Below, in pieces: positions 1-9,040 of a DNA stretch of 64,000 nucleotides. How positions within the stretch are numbered: position 1 is the first letter of the stretch; every line of letters starts with the position of its first letter. The DNA lies in assembly GCF_002303885.1 (NCBI RefSeq), contig NZ_MRCM01000006.1, positions 186,001 through 250,000 of the forward strand. The letters run 5' to 3'. The DNA comes from Flavobacterium sp. ACN2. Its GTDB lineage: Bacteria; Bacteroidota; Bacteroidia; Flavobacteriales; Flavobacteriaceae. The position numbers and the translations under genes were made by a program. The notes below the pieces were generated by a model, which searched no databases, had not been told where the DNA came from, and saw nothing but the letters and a program-made list of their open reading frames with translations.

Positions 1-582
1 GCTTTTGTAAGGAACGTCATCAGTGTGTCCTTCAACCATACATTCGAAATCTGGTTTATCGTTTACAACTTTAGCAACTTTTGCTAAAACAGATTTAGCT
101 TTGTCACTTACGTCATAGCTTCCGCTTTTGAATAATAATTTATCAGCGATAGAGATAAATACAACTCCTTTTTCAACATTGATTTCGATGTCTGGATCAT
201 TGATTCCAACTGCACCTTTCAAGCTTGTAACTAATGCTAAAGTAACACTGTCTTTTTTAGTTAAAGCATCTTGAAGTCTAGAGATTTTCAAATCTTTTTC
301 TTTTAAACTTTCAAGAGATTTTTCAAGGTTTTCAGCACCTTTAGTAGTTAAGATAGTTAAATCTTTAGAGCTGTTGATTAAATCTTGATTATGTTGTTTG
401 TAGCTTTCAGCTGTAGCAGCCAATCCAGCTTTTTCTTCTAAGCACGTGTTTAATTTTACAGTACAAGAGTTTAACAAATCTTGAGTCTCTTTGTTTTTAG
501 CTTCTAACTCTGCATATTTCTTTTTAGAAACACAAGATGTTAGGGCCATTAATACTGATAGTGCGATAACTATTTTTCTCAT
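1..582 (-). CDS. OmpA-family outer membrane lipoprotein, 3' end cut by window
   Basis: The visible 194 codons begin MRKIVIALSVLMALTSC, a lipoprotein signal peptide with the lipobox Cys at residue 17. A charged, probably coiled-coil stretch rich in Lys, Glu and Leu follows (about residues 18-100). The start of an OmpA-type peptidoglycan-binding domain comes next, seen as VFISIADKLLFKSG and then VEGHTDDVPYK at the window edge. OmpA-like lipoproteins tether the outer membrane to peptidoglycan. The C-terminus lies outside the window. The start is set by the signal peptide. The gene is transcribed toward the left edge, and the next minus-strand gene ends 32 bases upstream of it. Confidence 0.88.
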   Translation of the reverse strand, partial: MRKIVIALSVLMALTSCVSKKKYAELEAKNKETQDLLNSCTVKLNTCLEEKAGLAATAESYKQHNQDLINSSKDLTILTTKGAENLEKSLESLKEKDLKISRLQDALTKKDSVTLALVTSLKGAVGINDPDIEINVEKGVVFISIADKLLFKSGSYDVSDKAKSVLAKVAKVVNDKPDFECMVEGHTDDVPYKS

Positions 583-614
583 AAATTTAATTTTAATTAG
601 ACTTGATTACAAAT

Positions 615-1634
615 TTAGTTTTTAATATTTTGAATACTGTTAAAGATTTCTTTAAATAAGGTCAATTTCTTGATATAATAAAGGAAAACGATGCTTTTCA
701 CCGAATAGTATTGCTGTATTTGAAAATCTTTTCGTTTTTTAAGATATTTTAAAGATAAGCAATAAAATGAAAAATGGGCTTTTAAAATAGCAAAAGTGTG
801 CCCGAATTTACCTTGTGTAAGAAAACGGATACCGGCAATACCATCTAATACCATGCGGAAAAAAATCACAAAAAATAATCCTTTTGAAGGCAGATTTTTA
901 ACCAACATTAGTAATGAATTTCTAAAATTTAAATACGTTTTTTTAGGATTTCCTTGTTGTAAAGTTGCGCCGCCAACATGATAAACAACAGATTGGTAAT
1001 TGTATTTTATAATATGCCCTTCATTTGAAGCTCGCCAGCATAAATCAATTTCTTCTTGATGTGCGAAGAAGCTTTCATCAAAACCTCCCAGTTCATGAAA
1101 AACGTTCTTTCTAATAAAAAAACAAGCGCCTGAAGCCCAGAACAATTCTATATTATCATTGTATTGCCCATTGTCTTTTTCAATTGTATCGAATATTCTT
1201 CCTCTGCAAAAAGGAAATCCGTATTTATCGATAAAACCACCAGCAGCACCTGCATATTCAAAATATTCCTTGTTTTTAAAGTCAAGAATTTTTGGCTGAA
1301 TAATAGCAGTTTGATTTTCTTTTTCGAAAATGTCTAGAATGGGTTGAAGCCAATTTTCTGTGACTTCAATATCTGAATTTACTAATGCATATATTTCAGC
1401 ATCAATATGTTTTAAGGCGTCATTATAACCTTTTGCAAAACCATAATTGCTTGAATTTTTTACAATTTTTACGGTTGGGAAATGTTCTGTAACATACGCA
1501 ACAGAATTGTCCGTAGAATCATTGTCAGCAACGTAAATTGCTGCTCCTTCTGAAAACTGAATAACAGAGGGTAAAAACTGCTCCAGCAATTTTACTCCGT
1601 TCCAATTTAAAATGACAACTGCTATTTTATCCAA
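615..1634 (-). CDS. Family 2 glycosyltransferase
   Basis: This 339-residue protein has a GT-A fold start (VVILNWNG, residues 6-13), the nucleotide-sugar motif VADNDSTDNS (about 35-44) and a DxD-like NSD at 86-88. Downstream motifs GACFFIRK and EEIDLCWR are typical of rhamnosyltransferase-like GT2 enzymes. A hydrophobic segment near residues 250-270 may associate with the inner membrane face. Such enzymes transfer a sugar from a nucleotide donor onto a polysaccharide or O-antigen acceptor; the donor and acceptor cannot be read here. No other sugar genes are adjacent, so it looks like an isolated housekeeping-style GT. Confidence 0.85.
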   Translation of the reverse strand: MDKIAVVILNWNGVKLLEQFLPSVIQFSEGAAIYVADNDSTDNSVAYVTEHFPTVKIVKNSSNYGFAKGYNDALKHIDAEIYALVNSDIEVTENWLQPILDIFEKENQTAIIQPKILDFKNKEYFEYAGAAGGFIDKYGFPFCRGRIFDTIEKDNGQYNDNIELFWASGACFFIRKNVFHELGGFDESFFAHQEEIDLCWRASNEGHIIKYNYQSVVYHVGGATLQQGNPKKTYLNFRNSLLMLVKNLPSKGLFFVIFFRMVLDGIAGIRFLTQGKFGHTFAILKAHFSFYCLSLKYLKKRKDFQIQQYYSVKSIVFLYYIKKLTLFKEIFNSIQNIKN

Positions 1635-1657
1635 AAGTACTTAGTCTTTATTATTTG

Positions 1658-2110
1658 TTAGTGGTTTTCTTTATAGTCAGGCAGATTTTTTAAAAACTCA
1701 TATTTCTCGTTTTCAAAATCCATTTGACAATAAAAATGGTTCAGTCCGTTCGTAACATTCAAAAACCGTGCCTGCATTGTCATATTGTAACGTGCAATTT
1801 GATCAAAAGTTGCCTGAGAGATTCTAACTTCTGGCGCCTTGCACTCTACTAGTATGTGTATAGAACCATCTGGGTTAAATACAACAACGTCGTATCGTTT
1901 TCGTAATCCGTTGACAGTTAAAACTTTCTCGACATTAATAAGTGATTTGGGATATTTTTTTTCATGCATTAAAAAATGAACTACGTGTTGGCGAACCCAT
2001 TCTTCTGGCGTAAGAATTATAAATTTTTTCCTGATTTCATCAAAAATTGACACTTTATTTTCGCTATTTTTGAATCGGAAAGTATAAGCTGGGAAATTAA
2101 GTTTAAGCAT
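1658..2110 (-). CDS. HsdR-N-like PD-(D/E)XK protein
   Basis: This small protein matches the N-terminal nuclease-fold domain of type I restriction R subunits. DVVVFNPDG, then ILVECKAP, then ATFDQIARYN give the D...ExK arrangement of PD-(D/E)XK nucleases. I chose the ATG at 2110 (MLKLNFPAYTFRF) over one 33 bases further upstream, because the extension is not domain-like and runs into the intergenic repeat. There is no helicase domain and no HsdM or HsdS nearby, so it is a stand-alone domain rather than a restriction system. Its substrate is unknown. Confidence 0.7.
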   Translation of the reverse strand: MLKLNFPAYTFRFKNSENKVSIFDEIRKKFIILTPEEWVRQHVVHFLMHEKKYPKSLINVEKVLTVNGLRKRYDVVVFNPDGSIHILVECKAPEVRISQATFDQIARYNMTMQARFLNVTNGLNHFYCQMDFENEKYEFLKNLPDYKENH

Positions 2111-2129
2111 AAAGCAAAAATATAAAATA

Positions 2130-2194
2130 GTTTCAGGTTTCAAATTTAAAGTTTCAAGTTTTGAAACAGAATTTGAAACCTGAAACTTGAAACA
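2130..2194. repeat. Intergenic palindromic word array, GTTTCA family
   Basis: The left side repeats GTTTCA-type words (GTTTCAGGTTTCA...GTTTCAAG). The right side repeats the complement (TTGAAACC, TGAAACTTGAAAC). The two halves can fold into an imperfect hairpin. It sits between divergent genes and ends 9 bases before the holA ATG. The same family recurs near 49.2, 52.2 and 63.0 kb. Confidence 0.8.
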
Positions 2195-2203
2195 AAAGAT
2201 TGA

Positions 2204-3208
2204 ATGGACGAAGTAGTAAAAATTGTTAATGAAATTAAAGCCGGAGATATTAAACCGATTTATTTTTTAATGGGTGAAGAACCTTATTATATAGATAAAT
2301 TGTCTGAATATATTGAACAGAATGTATTAGCTGAAGAAGAAAAAGGTTTTAATCAGACAGTTTTATACGGAAGAGATGTATCAATTGATGATATTGTTTC
2401 AACGGCCAAGCGCTATCCTATGATGGCTGAACGTCAGGTTGTTATCGTAAAAGAAGCGCAGGATTTATCCAGAACAATTGATAAAATAGAGTCTTATGTA
2501 GAAAATCCAATGCAAACAACTGTTTTAGTTTTTTGCTATAAATATAAGACACTAGATAAACGTAAAAAAGTTACTAAGCTATTAGGACAAAAAGGTGTTG
2601 TTTACGAAAGTAAAAAATTATACGAAAATCAAGTAGGAGACTGGATTAAACGCGTTTTGGCTGGGAAAAAATATACAATTGATCCGAAAGCCAATGCCAT
2701 GCTTGTAGAATTTTTAGGTACAGATTTGAGTAAAATCAACAATGAGCTAGAAAAACTACAGATTATTTTACCGCAAGGCACGATGATTACTGCAGAGCAT
2801 ATTGAAGAGAATATTGGTTTTAGTAAAGATTATAATGTATTTGAACTTAGAAAAGCAATCGGAGAACGCAATCAATTGAAAGCTTATAAGATAGCAGAGA
2901 ATTTTGCTCATAACCCTAAAGAATATCCTTTAGTTATGACTACTGGATTGGTATTTGGATTCTTTGTCCAGCTTTTAAAATACCACGGATTAAAAGATAA
3001 AAACCCTAAAAATGTCGCTTCGGCACTTGGAGTTAATCCGTATTTCTTAAAAGAATATGATTTGGCAGTAAAAAATTATCCAATGAGAAAGGTGAGTCAA
3101 ATTGTTGGAGCCTTACGTGATATTGATGTTAAAAGTAAAGGTGTGGGAGCCAACGCTTTGCCACAATCGGATTTGCTAAAAGAAATGCTCTATAAAATAT
3201 TTAATTAA
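2204..3208 (+). CDS. holA: DNA polymerase III subunit delta
   Basis: This 334-residue protein is the clamp-loader delta subunit, which opens the beta sliding clamp. The N-terminal AAA+-like domain has PIYFLMGEEPYYIDKLSEYI and then VVIVKEAQDL. The middle carries the family motif FLGTDLSKINNELEKL, and a helical C-terminal collar domain ends ALPQSDLLKEMLYKIFN. Its length is normal for the family. The ATG directly follows the right arm of an intergenic palindrome. A 60-residue membrane protein and ettA follow on the same strand. Confidence 0.93.
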   Translation: MDEVVKIVNEIKAGDIKPIYFLMGEEPYYIDKLSEYIEQNVLAEEEKGFNQTVLYGRDVSIDDIVSTAKRYPMMAERQVVIVKEAQDLSRTIDKIESYVENPMQTTVLVFCYKYKTLDKRKKVTKLLGQKGVVYESKKLYENQVGDWIKRVLAGKKYTIDPKANAMLVEFLGTDLSKINNELEKLQIILPQGTMITAEHIEENIGFSKDYNVFELRKAIGERNQLKAYKIAENFAHNPKEYPLVMTTGLVFGFFVQLLKYHGLKDKNPKNVASALGVNPYFLKEYDLAVKNYPMRKVSQIVGALRDIDVKSKGVGANALPQSDLLKEMLYKIFN

Positions 3209-3272
3209 GCCATTAAAATTCACGATATTTGCGTTTCTAAAAATTTTACTACTTAAAAATAATTGCACAATT

Positions 3273-3455
3273 ATGGGAATGAATAAAAACACCATTTTAG
3301 GATGGGCAACTTTGATAATGGTACTTATGGGGTTGTTGCTTATAGCTCTTGGAATCTTTAGATATAGTGATGTTTCAGGATGGGGATTTGCTGCTGTTGG
3401 AGTTGGATTTTTTGCTAATGCTTGGGTATTCAATGCTTTGAAAGGCAGAGTTTAG
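3273..3455 (+). CDS. Small two-helix membrane protein (CAL67264-like)
   Basis: This 60-residue ORF begins MGMNKNTILGWATLIMVLMG. It has two hydrophobic segments (about residues 8-27 and 33-55) joined by a short FRYSDVSGWG loop, and it ends in a basic KGRV. It resembles a small conserved membrane protein of Flavobacteriia that I recall under the name CAL67264; this comes from memory and is unverified. It lies 64 bases after holA and 49 bases before ettA, all co-directional. Function unknown. Confidence 0.7.
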   Translation: MGMNKNTILGWATLIMVLMGLLLIALGIFRYSDVSGWGFAAVGVGFFANAWVFNALKGRV

Positions 3456-3504
3456 AATTTTGAGATTTAAAAAAAAGTAAATAATTATAATAAAAAAATA
3501 AAAA

Positions 3505-5196
3505 ATGTCAGACGATAAGAAAGTAATTTTCTCAATGCAGAAATTGAGCAAAACCTATCAGGGAGCAGACAAACCGGTTCTTAAGAATATTTATCTTAGT
3601 TTCTTTTATGGTGCTAAGATTGGTATTTTGGGACTTAATGGTTCTGGAAAATCTTCTCTTTTAAAGATTATTGCTGGAGTTGACAAAAACTACCAAGGAG
3701 ATGTAGTTTTTCAACCTGGATATACAGTAGGATATTTAGAGCAAGAACCAATTCTTGATGATTCTAAGACAGTTATCGAAATTGTACGTGAAGGAGCTGC
3801 AGAAACAATGGCAGTTTTAGAGGAGTACAACCAAATCAATGACTTATTTGGTCTTCCAGAATACTACGAAGATCAGGATAAAATGGATAAATTGATGGAC
3901 CGTCAAGCGGCATTACAAGACAAAATTGATGCTCTTGGTGCTTGGGAAATCGATACCAAATTAGAAATCGCAATGGATGCGTTGCGTACTCCAGAAGGAG
4001 ATACACCAATCAAAAACCTTTCAGGAGGAGAGCGTCGTCGTGTAGCTTTATGCCGTTTGTTATTGCAACAGCCAGATGTATTGTTATTAGATGAGCCAAC
4101 CAACCACCTTGATGCTGAGTCAGTTCTGTGGTTGGAGCAGCATTTAGCGCAATATTCAGGAACTGTAATTGCTGTAACGCACGACCGTTATTTCTTGGAT
4201 AATGTTGCCGGATGGATTCTAGAGTTAGATAGAGGAGAAGGTATTCCATGGAAAGGAAATTATTCTTCTTGGTTGGATCAAAAATCAAACCGTATGGCTC
4301 AAGAAGAAAAAGTGGCTTCTAAACGTAGAAAAACTTTAGAACGTGAGTTGGAGTGGGTTCGTCAAGGAGCTAAAGGTCGTCAGACTAAACAAAAAGCACG
4401 TTTACAGAATTACGACAAATTATTAAATGAAGATCAAAAACAACTAGATGAAAATCTAGAAATTTATATCCCGAACGGTCCACGTTTAGGTACAAATGTT
4501 ATTGAAGCTAAAAACGTTGCTAAAGCTTTTGGTGAAAAATTATTGTATGATAATTTGAACTTTACTTTGCCACAAGCTGGTATTGTTGGGATTATCGGAC
4601 CAAACGGTGCTGGTAAATCGACTATTTTCAAAATGATTATGGGAGAACAAGCTACGGATAGTGGTGAATTTTCTGTTGGTGAAACTGTAAAAATTGCTTA
4701 CGTAGATCAGTCGCACTCTAATATTGATCCAAACAAATCTATTTGGGAAAACTTTGCTGATGGTCAGGAATTGATTATGATGGGAGGAAAGCAAGTGAAC
4801 TCAAGAGCTTATTTATCACGTTTTAACTTTGGTGGTGGCGAGCAAAACAAAAAAGTTTCAATGCTTTCTGGTGGAGAACGTAACCGTTTACACTTGGCAA
4901 TGACTTTGAAAGAAGAAGGAAACGTACTTTTACTGGATGAGCCAACAAATGACCTTGACGTAAATACACTTCGAGCTCTTGAAGAAGGTTTAGAAAATTT
5001 TGCAGGTTGTGCTGTAATTATTTCTCACGACAGATGGTTCTTGGATAGAATTTGTACACACATTTTAGCTTTCGAAGGAGATTCTGAAGTTTATTTCTTC
5101 GAAGGAAGTTTCTCTGATTATGAAGAAAACAAAAAGAAACGTCTTGGTGGTGATTTAACTCCAAAACGTTTGAAATACAGAAAATTGATCAGATAG
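3505..5196 (+). CDS. ettA: Energy-dependent translational throttle EttA (ABC-F)
   Basis: This 563-residue protein has two ABC ATPase cassettes and no membrane segments, as in the ABC-F family. Cassette 1 has Walker A GLNGSGKS (43-50), signature LSGGERRR and Walker B LLLDEPTNHLDAESV. Cassette 2 has GPNGAGKST (365-373), LSGGERNR and LLLDEPTNDLD. The linker between them is charged (KRRKTLERELEWVRQG). EttA binds the ribosomal E site and gates entry into elongation according to ATP/ADP. A hairpin terminator follows. Subfamily assignment rests on overall resemblance to EttA/YjjK. Confidence 0.92.
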   Translation: MSDDKKVIFSMQKLSKTYQGADKPVLKNIYLSFFYGAKIGILGLNGSGKSSLLKIIAGVDKNYQGDVVFQPGYTVGYLEQEPILDDSKTVIEIVREGAAETMAVLEEYNQINDLFGLPEYYEDQDKMDKLMDRQAALQDKIDALGAWEIDTKLEIAMDALRTPEGDTPIKNLSGGERRRVALCRLLLQQPDVLLLDEPTNHLDAESVLWLEQHLAQYSGTVIAVTHDRYFLDNVAGWILELDRGEGIPWKGNYSSWLDQKSNRMAQEEKVASKRRKTLERELEWVRQGAKGRQTKQKARLQNYDKLLNEDQKQLDENLEIYIPNGPRLGTNVIEAKNVAKAFGEKLLYDNLNFTLPQAGIVGIIGPNGAGKSTIFKMIMGEQATDSGEFSVGETVKIAYVDQSHSNIDPNKSIWENFADGQELIMMGGKQVNSRAYLSRFNFGGGEQNKKVSMLSGGERNRLHLAMTLKEEGNVLLLDEPTNDLDVNTLRALEEGLENFAGCAVIISHDRWFLDRICTHILAFEGDSEVYFFEGSFSDYEENKKKRLGGDLTPKRLKYRKLIR

Positions 5197-5214
5197 TTTC
5201 TGATAAATTTCAAA

Positions 5215-5258
5215 TAAAAAATCCCAAATTCCAAATTTACCGGAGTTTGGGATTTTTA
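5215..5258 (+). terminator. Rho-independent terminator after ettA
   Basis: AAATCCCAAA pairs with TTTGGGATTT around a short AT-rich loop, followed by a T-rich tail. The A-run on the left makes it potentially bidirectional, serving the convergent DCC gene. A near-identical hairpin ends the M1 peptidase gene at 54.84 kb. Confidence 0.8.
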
Positions 5259-5338
5259 TTTTGAATTGAATATGTTTTAGATAAAGTATGTTGTTAGTTT
5301 TGCTATTGGAACTTGGGATTTCAGAATTTTGGAATTTC

Positions 5339-5752
5339 TTAAAGAAACTTAGATTTCAACTCTGGAGTCGGAATCATACAGCTTTCTTTCTTGCCGTACC
5401 AATTGTATCTATTTTTTGCAACATAATCGTAAATTCTGTCGCTAATAAAAATGGGAACAATTCTAAAAATTGAAATGAGCTTCCATAAACCTCCAAAATT
5501 TTTAGCTATTTCAATTGCTGCCGAAGACTTATAAAAATACGCTGTTTTTGGATCGTACAAAATAATACTATCCATTTTAGAAAAACTGATTCCGAGATGT
5601 TTGCAAATGGAAATACCCAATTCTGATTGCAAGGCAACAAATCTAAAAATGTCTTTTTTGTCATGGTTTATAATGTATTGCACAGCAGAACTGCACAGAT
5701 TGCAAACTCCGTCAAAAAGAACTATTTTTTTATTTTCTGGAAGGCTTTCCAT
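5339..5752 (-). CDS. DCC-family thiol-disulfide oxidoreductase
   Basis: The 137-residue protein has the family-defining DGVCNLCSSAVQYI motif near residues 14-27 (DxxCxxC), followed by HDKKDIFRFVALQSE and a C-terminal helical part. DUF393/DCC proteins are thioredoxin-like and predicted to be redox-active through the two cysteines. The physiological partner is unknown. It is a single gene, convergent with ettA and separated from mutS2 by a 283-base AT-rich gap. Confidence 0.85.
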   Translation of the reverse strand: MESLPENKKIVLFDGVCNLCSSAVQYIINHDKKDIFRFVALQSELGISICKHLGISFSKMDSIILYDPKTAYFYKSSAAIEIAKNFGGLWKLISIFRIVPIFISDRIYDYVAKNRYNWYGKKESCMIPTPELKSKFL

Positions 5753-6035
5753 TTTATTGTGTTTATTTCAAATTTTACATTTCACGTTTTGATATACATA
5801 AAAATGAACTTGGATTAATTAAATTAGTACTTATTAATTCTGCTTATTGAATTGTCGTTTTTAATAAATTTTATAAATCAAAAACGGCTTTAATAAATCC
5901 TTTAAGATGAATTTTAAAAAATAAAGCATCTATTTTATCGTATTTTATAAAAACGTTTCTTAAATCGTTTTATTTTGGTTTTGCAGTTTTTTAGCCGTTT
6001 TTAAAGACTGAAAACTGCGACCGAGACTGAAATTT
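5753..6035. other. AT-rich intergenic gap without a gene
   Basis: This 283-base gap lies downstream of mutS2 and upstream of the DCC gene. I see no ORF of note. It contains short inverted repeats: CGTTTTT with AAAAACG near 5855-5886, and GCAGTTTT (5983-5990) with AAAACTGC (6011-6018). None has a proper T-run for a standard terminator. Confidence 0.5.
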
Positions 6036-8201
6036 TTACTTTTTGACCGCTTCAACCAATTCCAATTCATCTAAACTTACTTTCGAAGTAAAAATTCCGT
6101 AATTAACTGTTGCTTTATTTTTTTCGATTAAATCAATACTTCCAACAGATCTTCCGTCAAGCATTCTTACTCTATCACCAACTTTCAAAATTGGTTTTGG
6201 TTTTTCAATAACGGGTTTAAGTTTCTTCTCTTTTTTCTCTTTTCGAATTTCCTCAACTTTAACCTGTACTTCAGCAATAATTTCTTTTTGTTTTTCAACT
6301 TTTGCTTTTACTTCTTTCGGAGTTGCTTTTTTACGTTTAGAATTTTCAATCTCAACAATTTTCAAAAATTCACCGATCAGTTCTTTTTTGTTTTTGTTAT
6401 TGAAATACTTCTCAGCAATATCATCAATTTTTTGTCCGATGTAAATTATCTTTTGATTGCTGTCATATAATTCCTGATAGCTTTCCAATTTTTGTTGGAT
6501 TCTCGTATTGATGTTTTCCATCTTTTTGCTTTCTTCTCGAGCACGAGTTTCTTCTTCTTTCAGATTCAAAGAAGTTTTTTCCAACTTCGAACGCTCTTTC
6601 TGTAGAGTAGCAATTGTTTTATCAAAACGAACTTTTCCGACTTCAATTTTCTTTTTTGCACGATTAATCAATCCAAACGGAATTCCATTTTTTTGAGCAA
6701 CTTCAAATGTAAACGAACTTCCTGCCTGACCCAAAGCTAATTTGTACATTGGTTCAAGAGATTTTTCGTCAAACATCATATTGGCATTTGTAGCATATGG
6801 TAGCTCGTTTGCCAAAATTTTTAAATTGGAATAATGTGTTGTGATAATTCCGAACGCTTCACGATGATAAAATTCTTCCAGGAAAATTTCAGCCAGAGCA
6901 CCACCCAATTCAGGATCAGAACCTGTACCAAATTCATCAATTAAAAACATGGTTTTGCTATTACATTTCTTTAAAAAGTAATTCATGTTTTTTAATCGGT
7001 AGCTATAAGTACTTAGGTGATTTTCAATAGATTGATTGTCTCCGATATCGGTTAAAATTCTATCAAATAAGAAAGTTTCGCTTCTTTCGTGAACCGGAAT
7101 CAAGATTCCAGATTGGAGCATTAATTGCAATAAACCAACTGTTTTTAAGGAAATGGTTTTTCCTCCAGCATTTGGTCCCGAAATTACAATAATTCTATTT
7201 TCTTGTTTTAACTCAATGGTCTGCGGATGCGTAACTTCTTTTTTCTGCTTATTGTTAAGATATAAAATTGGATGATACGCTTCTCTAAAGAATAATCTTC
7301 TTTCTTCTGTAATTGTTGGTAAGATTCCGTTTATTCGATTTGCATATTTTGCCTTTCCTGCAACTACATCAATGTCGCTCAAAAAGTCTTGATATTCAAT
7401 TAATAAAGAAAGATACGGACGAATTACATTTGATAGATTTTTTAAAATTCTTGTAATTTCTTCTTTCTCTTCGTATTCTAAGTTTGCTAATTCGCGAGAA
7501 TATTTCAAAGTAGCTTCAGGTTCGATATAAGCAATGCTTCCAGTTTTGGAACTCCCTAAAATTGAACCTTTTACTTTACGACGATACATAGCTAAAACCG
7601 CTAAAACTCTACGGTTTTGTACAAAACTTTCTTTAATATCGTCTAGATAACCCAAGCCGTTGTACTGCGTTAAAGCGACACCAAAACTTTGATTCACTTT
7701 TCCGCGAACTAAGTTCATGTTTTGTCTAATCCCAGCCAAAGCAGGAGAAGCATTGTCTTTTATTTCGCCATATTTATCTACAATTGCATCAATTGCAGTA
7801 ATAATGTCTTTGGTTAATTCTACTCTTGAGGCTCTAGCATTTAAATTGGGATAATAGTCATCGAATTTTTTCAAGAAATTCAGTAAGACATTTGTTGTTG
7901 CGGAAAGATTTGCGATTTTTCTAAAACTTCCTACTTCAAGAAAGCTATCCTCAATTGCTAAGAATTTAATTTCGTGCGTGATAGCGTCAAATCCGTGATT
8001 TGGAATTGCGTTATTATTTTGAAAAGAAGATACGTACTCTGATGTTTGCATCAGCGATTGCATTAATTCTTCTTTGTCTCTAAATGGTTTTATTTGTAAA
8101 GCCTTTTCTTTTCCAATATCGGTGTTGCAACCATCTGAGATGGTTTCCAAAACAGTTGGAAATTGTAAGTCTTGTAATGTTTTTTCTGTAATACTGATCA
8201 T
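6036..8201 (-). CDS. MutS2-family ATPase lacking the Smr domain
   Basis: This 721-residue protein has a MutS core/clamp region (about 1-320). An ATPase domain follows, with Walker A GPNAGGKT (342-349), NHLSTYSYRLKNM and Walker B MFLIDEFGTGSDP. A long charged coiled coil (about 520-660) is next, and the protein ends in a KOW-like beta segment (VGDRVRMLDGRSVGSIDLIEK). Classical MutS2 ends in an Smr nuclease domain; here the chain stops where that would begin. Family members suppress recombination or act in ribosome rescue. The missing nuclease makes a cutting role doubtful for this protein. Confidence 0.85.
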   Translation of the reverse strand: MISITEKTLQDLQFPTVLETISDGCNTDIGKEKALQIKPFRDKEELMQSLMQTSEYVSSFQNNNAIPNHGFDAITHEIKFLAIEDSFLEVGSFRKIANLSATTNVLLNFLKKFDDYYPNLNARASRVELTKDIITAIDAIVDKYGEIKDNASPALAGIRQNMNLVRGKVNQSFGVALTQYNGLGYLDDIKESFVQNRRVLAVLAMYRRKVKGSILGSSKTGSIAYIEPEATLKYSRELANLEYEEKEEITRILKNLSNVIRPYLSLLIEYQDFLSDIDVVAGKAKYANRINGILPTITEERRLFFREAYHPILYLNNKQKKEVTHPQTIELKQENRIIVISGPNAGGKTISLKTVGLLQLMLQSGILIPVHERSETFLFDRILTDIGDNQSIENHLSTYSYRLKNMNYFLKKCNSKTMFLIDEFGTGSDPELGGALAEIFLEEFYHREAFGIITTHYSNLKILANELPYATNANMMFDEKSLEPMYKLALGQAGSSFTFEVAQKNGIPFGLINRAKKKIEVGKVRFDKTIATLQKERSKLEKTSLNLKEEETRAREESKKMENINTRIQQKLESYQELYDSNQKIIYIGQKIDDIAEKYFNNKNKKELIGEFLKIVEIENSKRKKATPKEVKAKVEKQKEIIAEVQVKVEEIRKEKKEKKLKPVIEKPKPILKVGDRVRMLDGRSVGSIDLIEKNKATVNYGIFTSKVSLDELELVEAVKK

Positions 8202-8364
8202 TTAATTTCTTTATGAAAGTAGAGGCAAAAGTACGAAAACAATAATGAATTATGAGTTTTTTTCTTTATTGTCATTTTAATTTTTGACTTTCTATTTTTG
8301 ATATTTTTCTTTTTAGTAAATATGATTTTAAGTAATTATTTCTGAAATTCGCATAAAAAAAATT

Positions 8365-9030
8365 ATGGACGTAAAAATGCATTCTTCTTGGAAACCAGTT
8401 TTGAATGAAGAATTCGAAAAACCATATTTCAACGATTTAATCGAATTTGTAAAATCTGAATACGCAACAAAAGTTTGTTATCCAAAAGGAAATCAGATTT
8501 TTTCAGCTTTTGATCATTGTCATTTTGATGAAGTAAAAGTGGTTATTATTGGACAAGATCCTTATCATGGACCAAATCAAGCCAATGGATTGTGTTTTTC
8601 TGTAAATGACGGAATTCCTTTTCCGCCATCACTTCAAAATATATTCAAAGAAATTCAAGATGATTTCAATATACCAATGCCTAACACAGGTAATTTGGAA
8701 CGCTGGGCAGATCAAGGTGTTTTTCTGTTAAATGCAACTTTAACGGTAAGGCAATCTGAAGCAGGAAGTCATCAGGGAAAAGGATGGGAAAAATTTACAG
8801 ATGCAGTTATTAAGCAAATTTCTGCTGAAAAAGAAAATGTTGTTTTCTTGCTTTGGGGAGGTTTCGCTCAAAAGAAAGCTGCTTTGATTGATGCTTCAAA
8901 ACATCATATTTTAAAATCGGGACATCCTTCGCCATTAAGTGCAAATAGGGGATTTTGGTTCGGAAACAAACATTTCAGTAAGACAAATGCTTTTCTGAAA
9001 TCAAAAGGATTGAAAGAGATTGAATGGTGA
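8365..9030 (+). CDS. ung: Uracil-DNA glycosylase
   Basis: This 221-residue family 1 UDG excises uracil from DNA. The water-activating motif GQDPYHG has Asp at residue 65. LCFSVNDG stacks on the base, and the minor-groove loop is GHPSPLSANRGF. Length and motif order match E. coli Ung. It is divergent from mutS2, with 163 bases between the two starts, and is followed by an intergenic CAAAG-word array. Confidence 0.96.
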   Translation: MDVKMHSSWKPVLNEEFEKPYFNDLIEFVKSEYATKVCYPKGNQIFSAFDHCHFDEVKVVIIGQDPYHGPNQANGLCFSVNDGIPFPPSLQNIFKEIQDDFNIPMPNTGNLERWADQGVFLLNATLTVRQSEAGSHQGKGWEKFTDAVIKQISAEKENVVFLLWGGFAQKKAALIDASKHHILKSGHPSPLSANRGFWFGNKHFSKTNAFLKSKGLKEIEW

Positions 9031-9040
9031 TTTTTTTAAA

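Noticed and set aside
796..981. Plus-strand 61-residue ORF inside the glycosyltransferase gene
   Set aside because: It is antisense to well-conserved GT2 coding sequence and has no recognisable composition or start signal.
2130..2194. Palindromic word arrays as transposon ends or CRISPR repeats
   Set aside because: There is no transposase, no target-site duplication and no regular repeat-spacer structure; words are degenerate and arranged as inverted halves.
4010..4288. Minus-strand 92-residue ORF within ettA
   Set aside because: It mirrors the conserved ABC cassette of ettA on the opposite strand; codon pattern and conservation belong to ettA.
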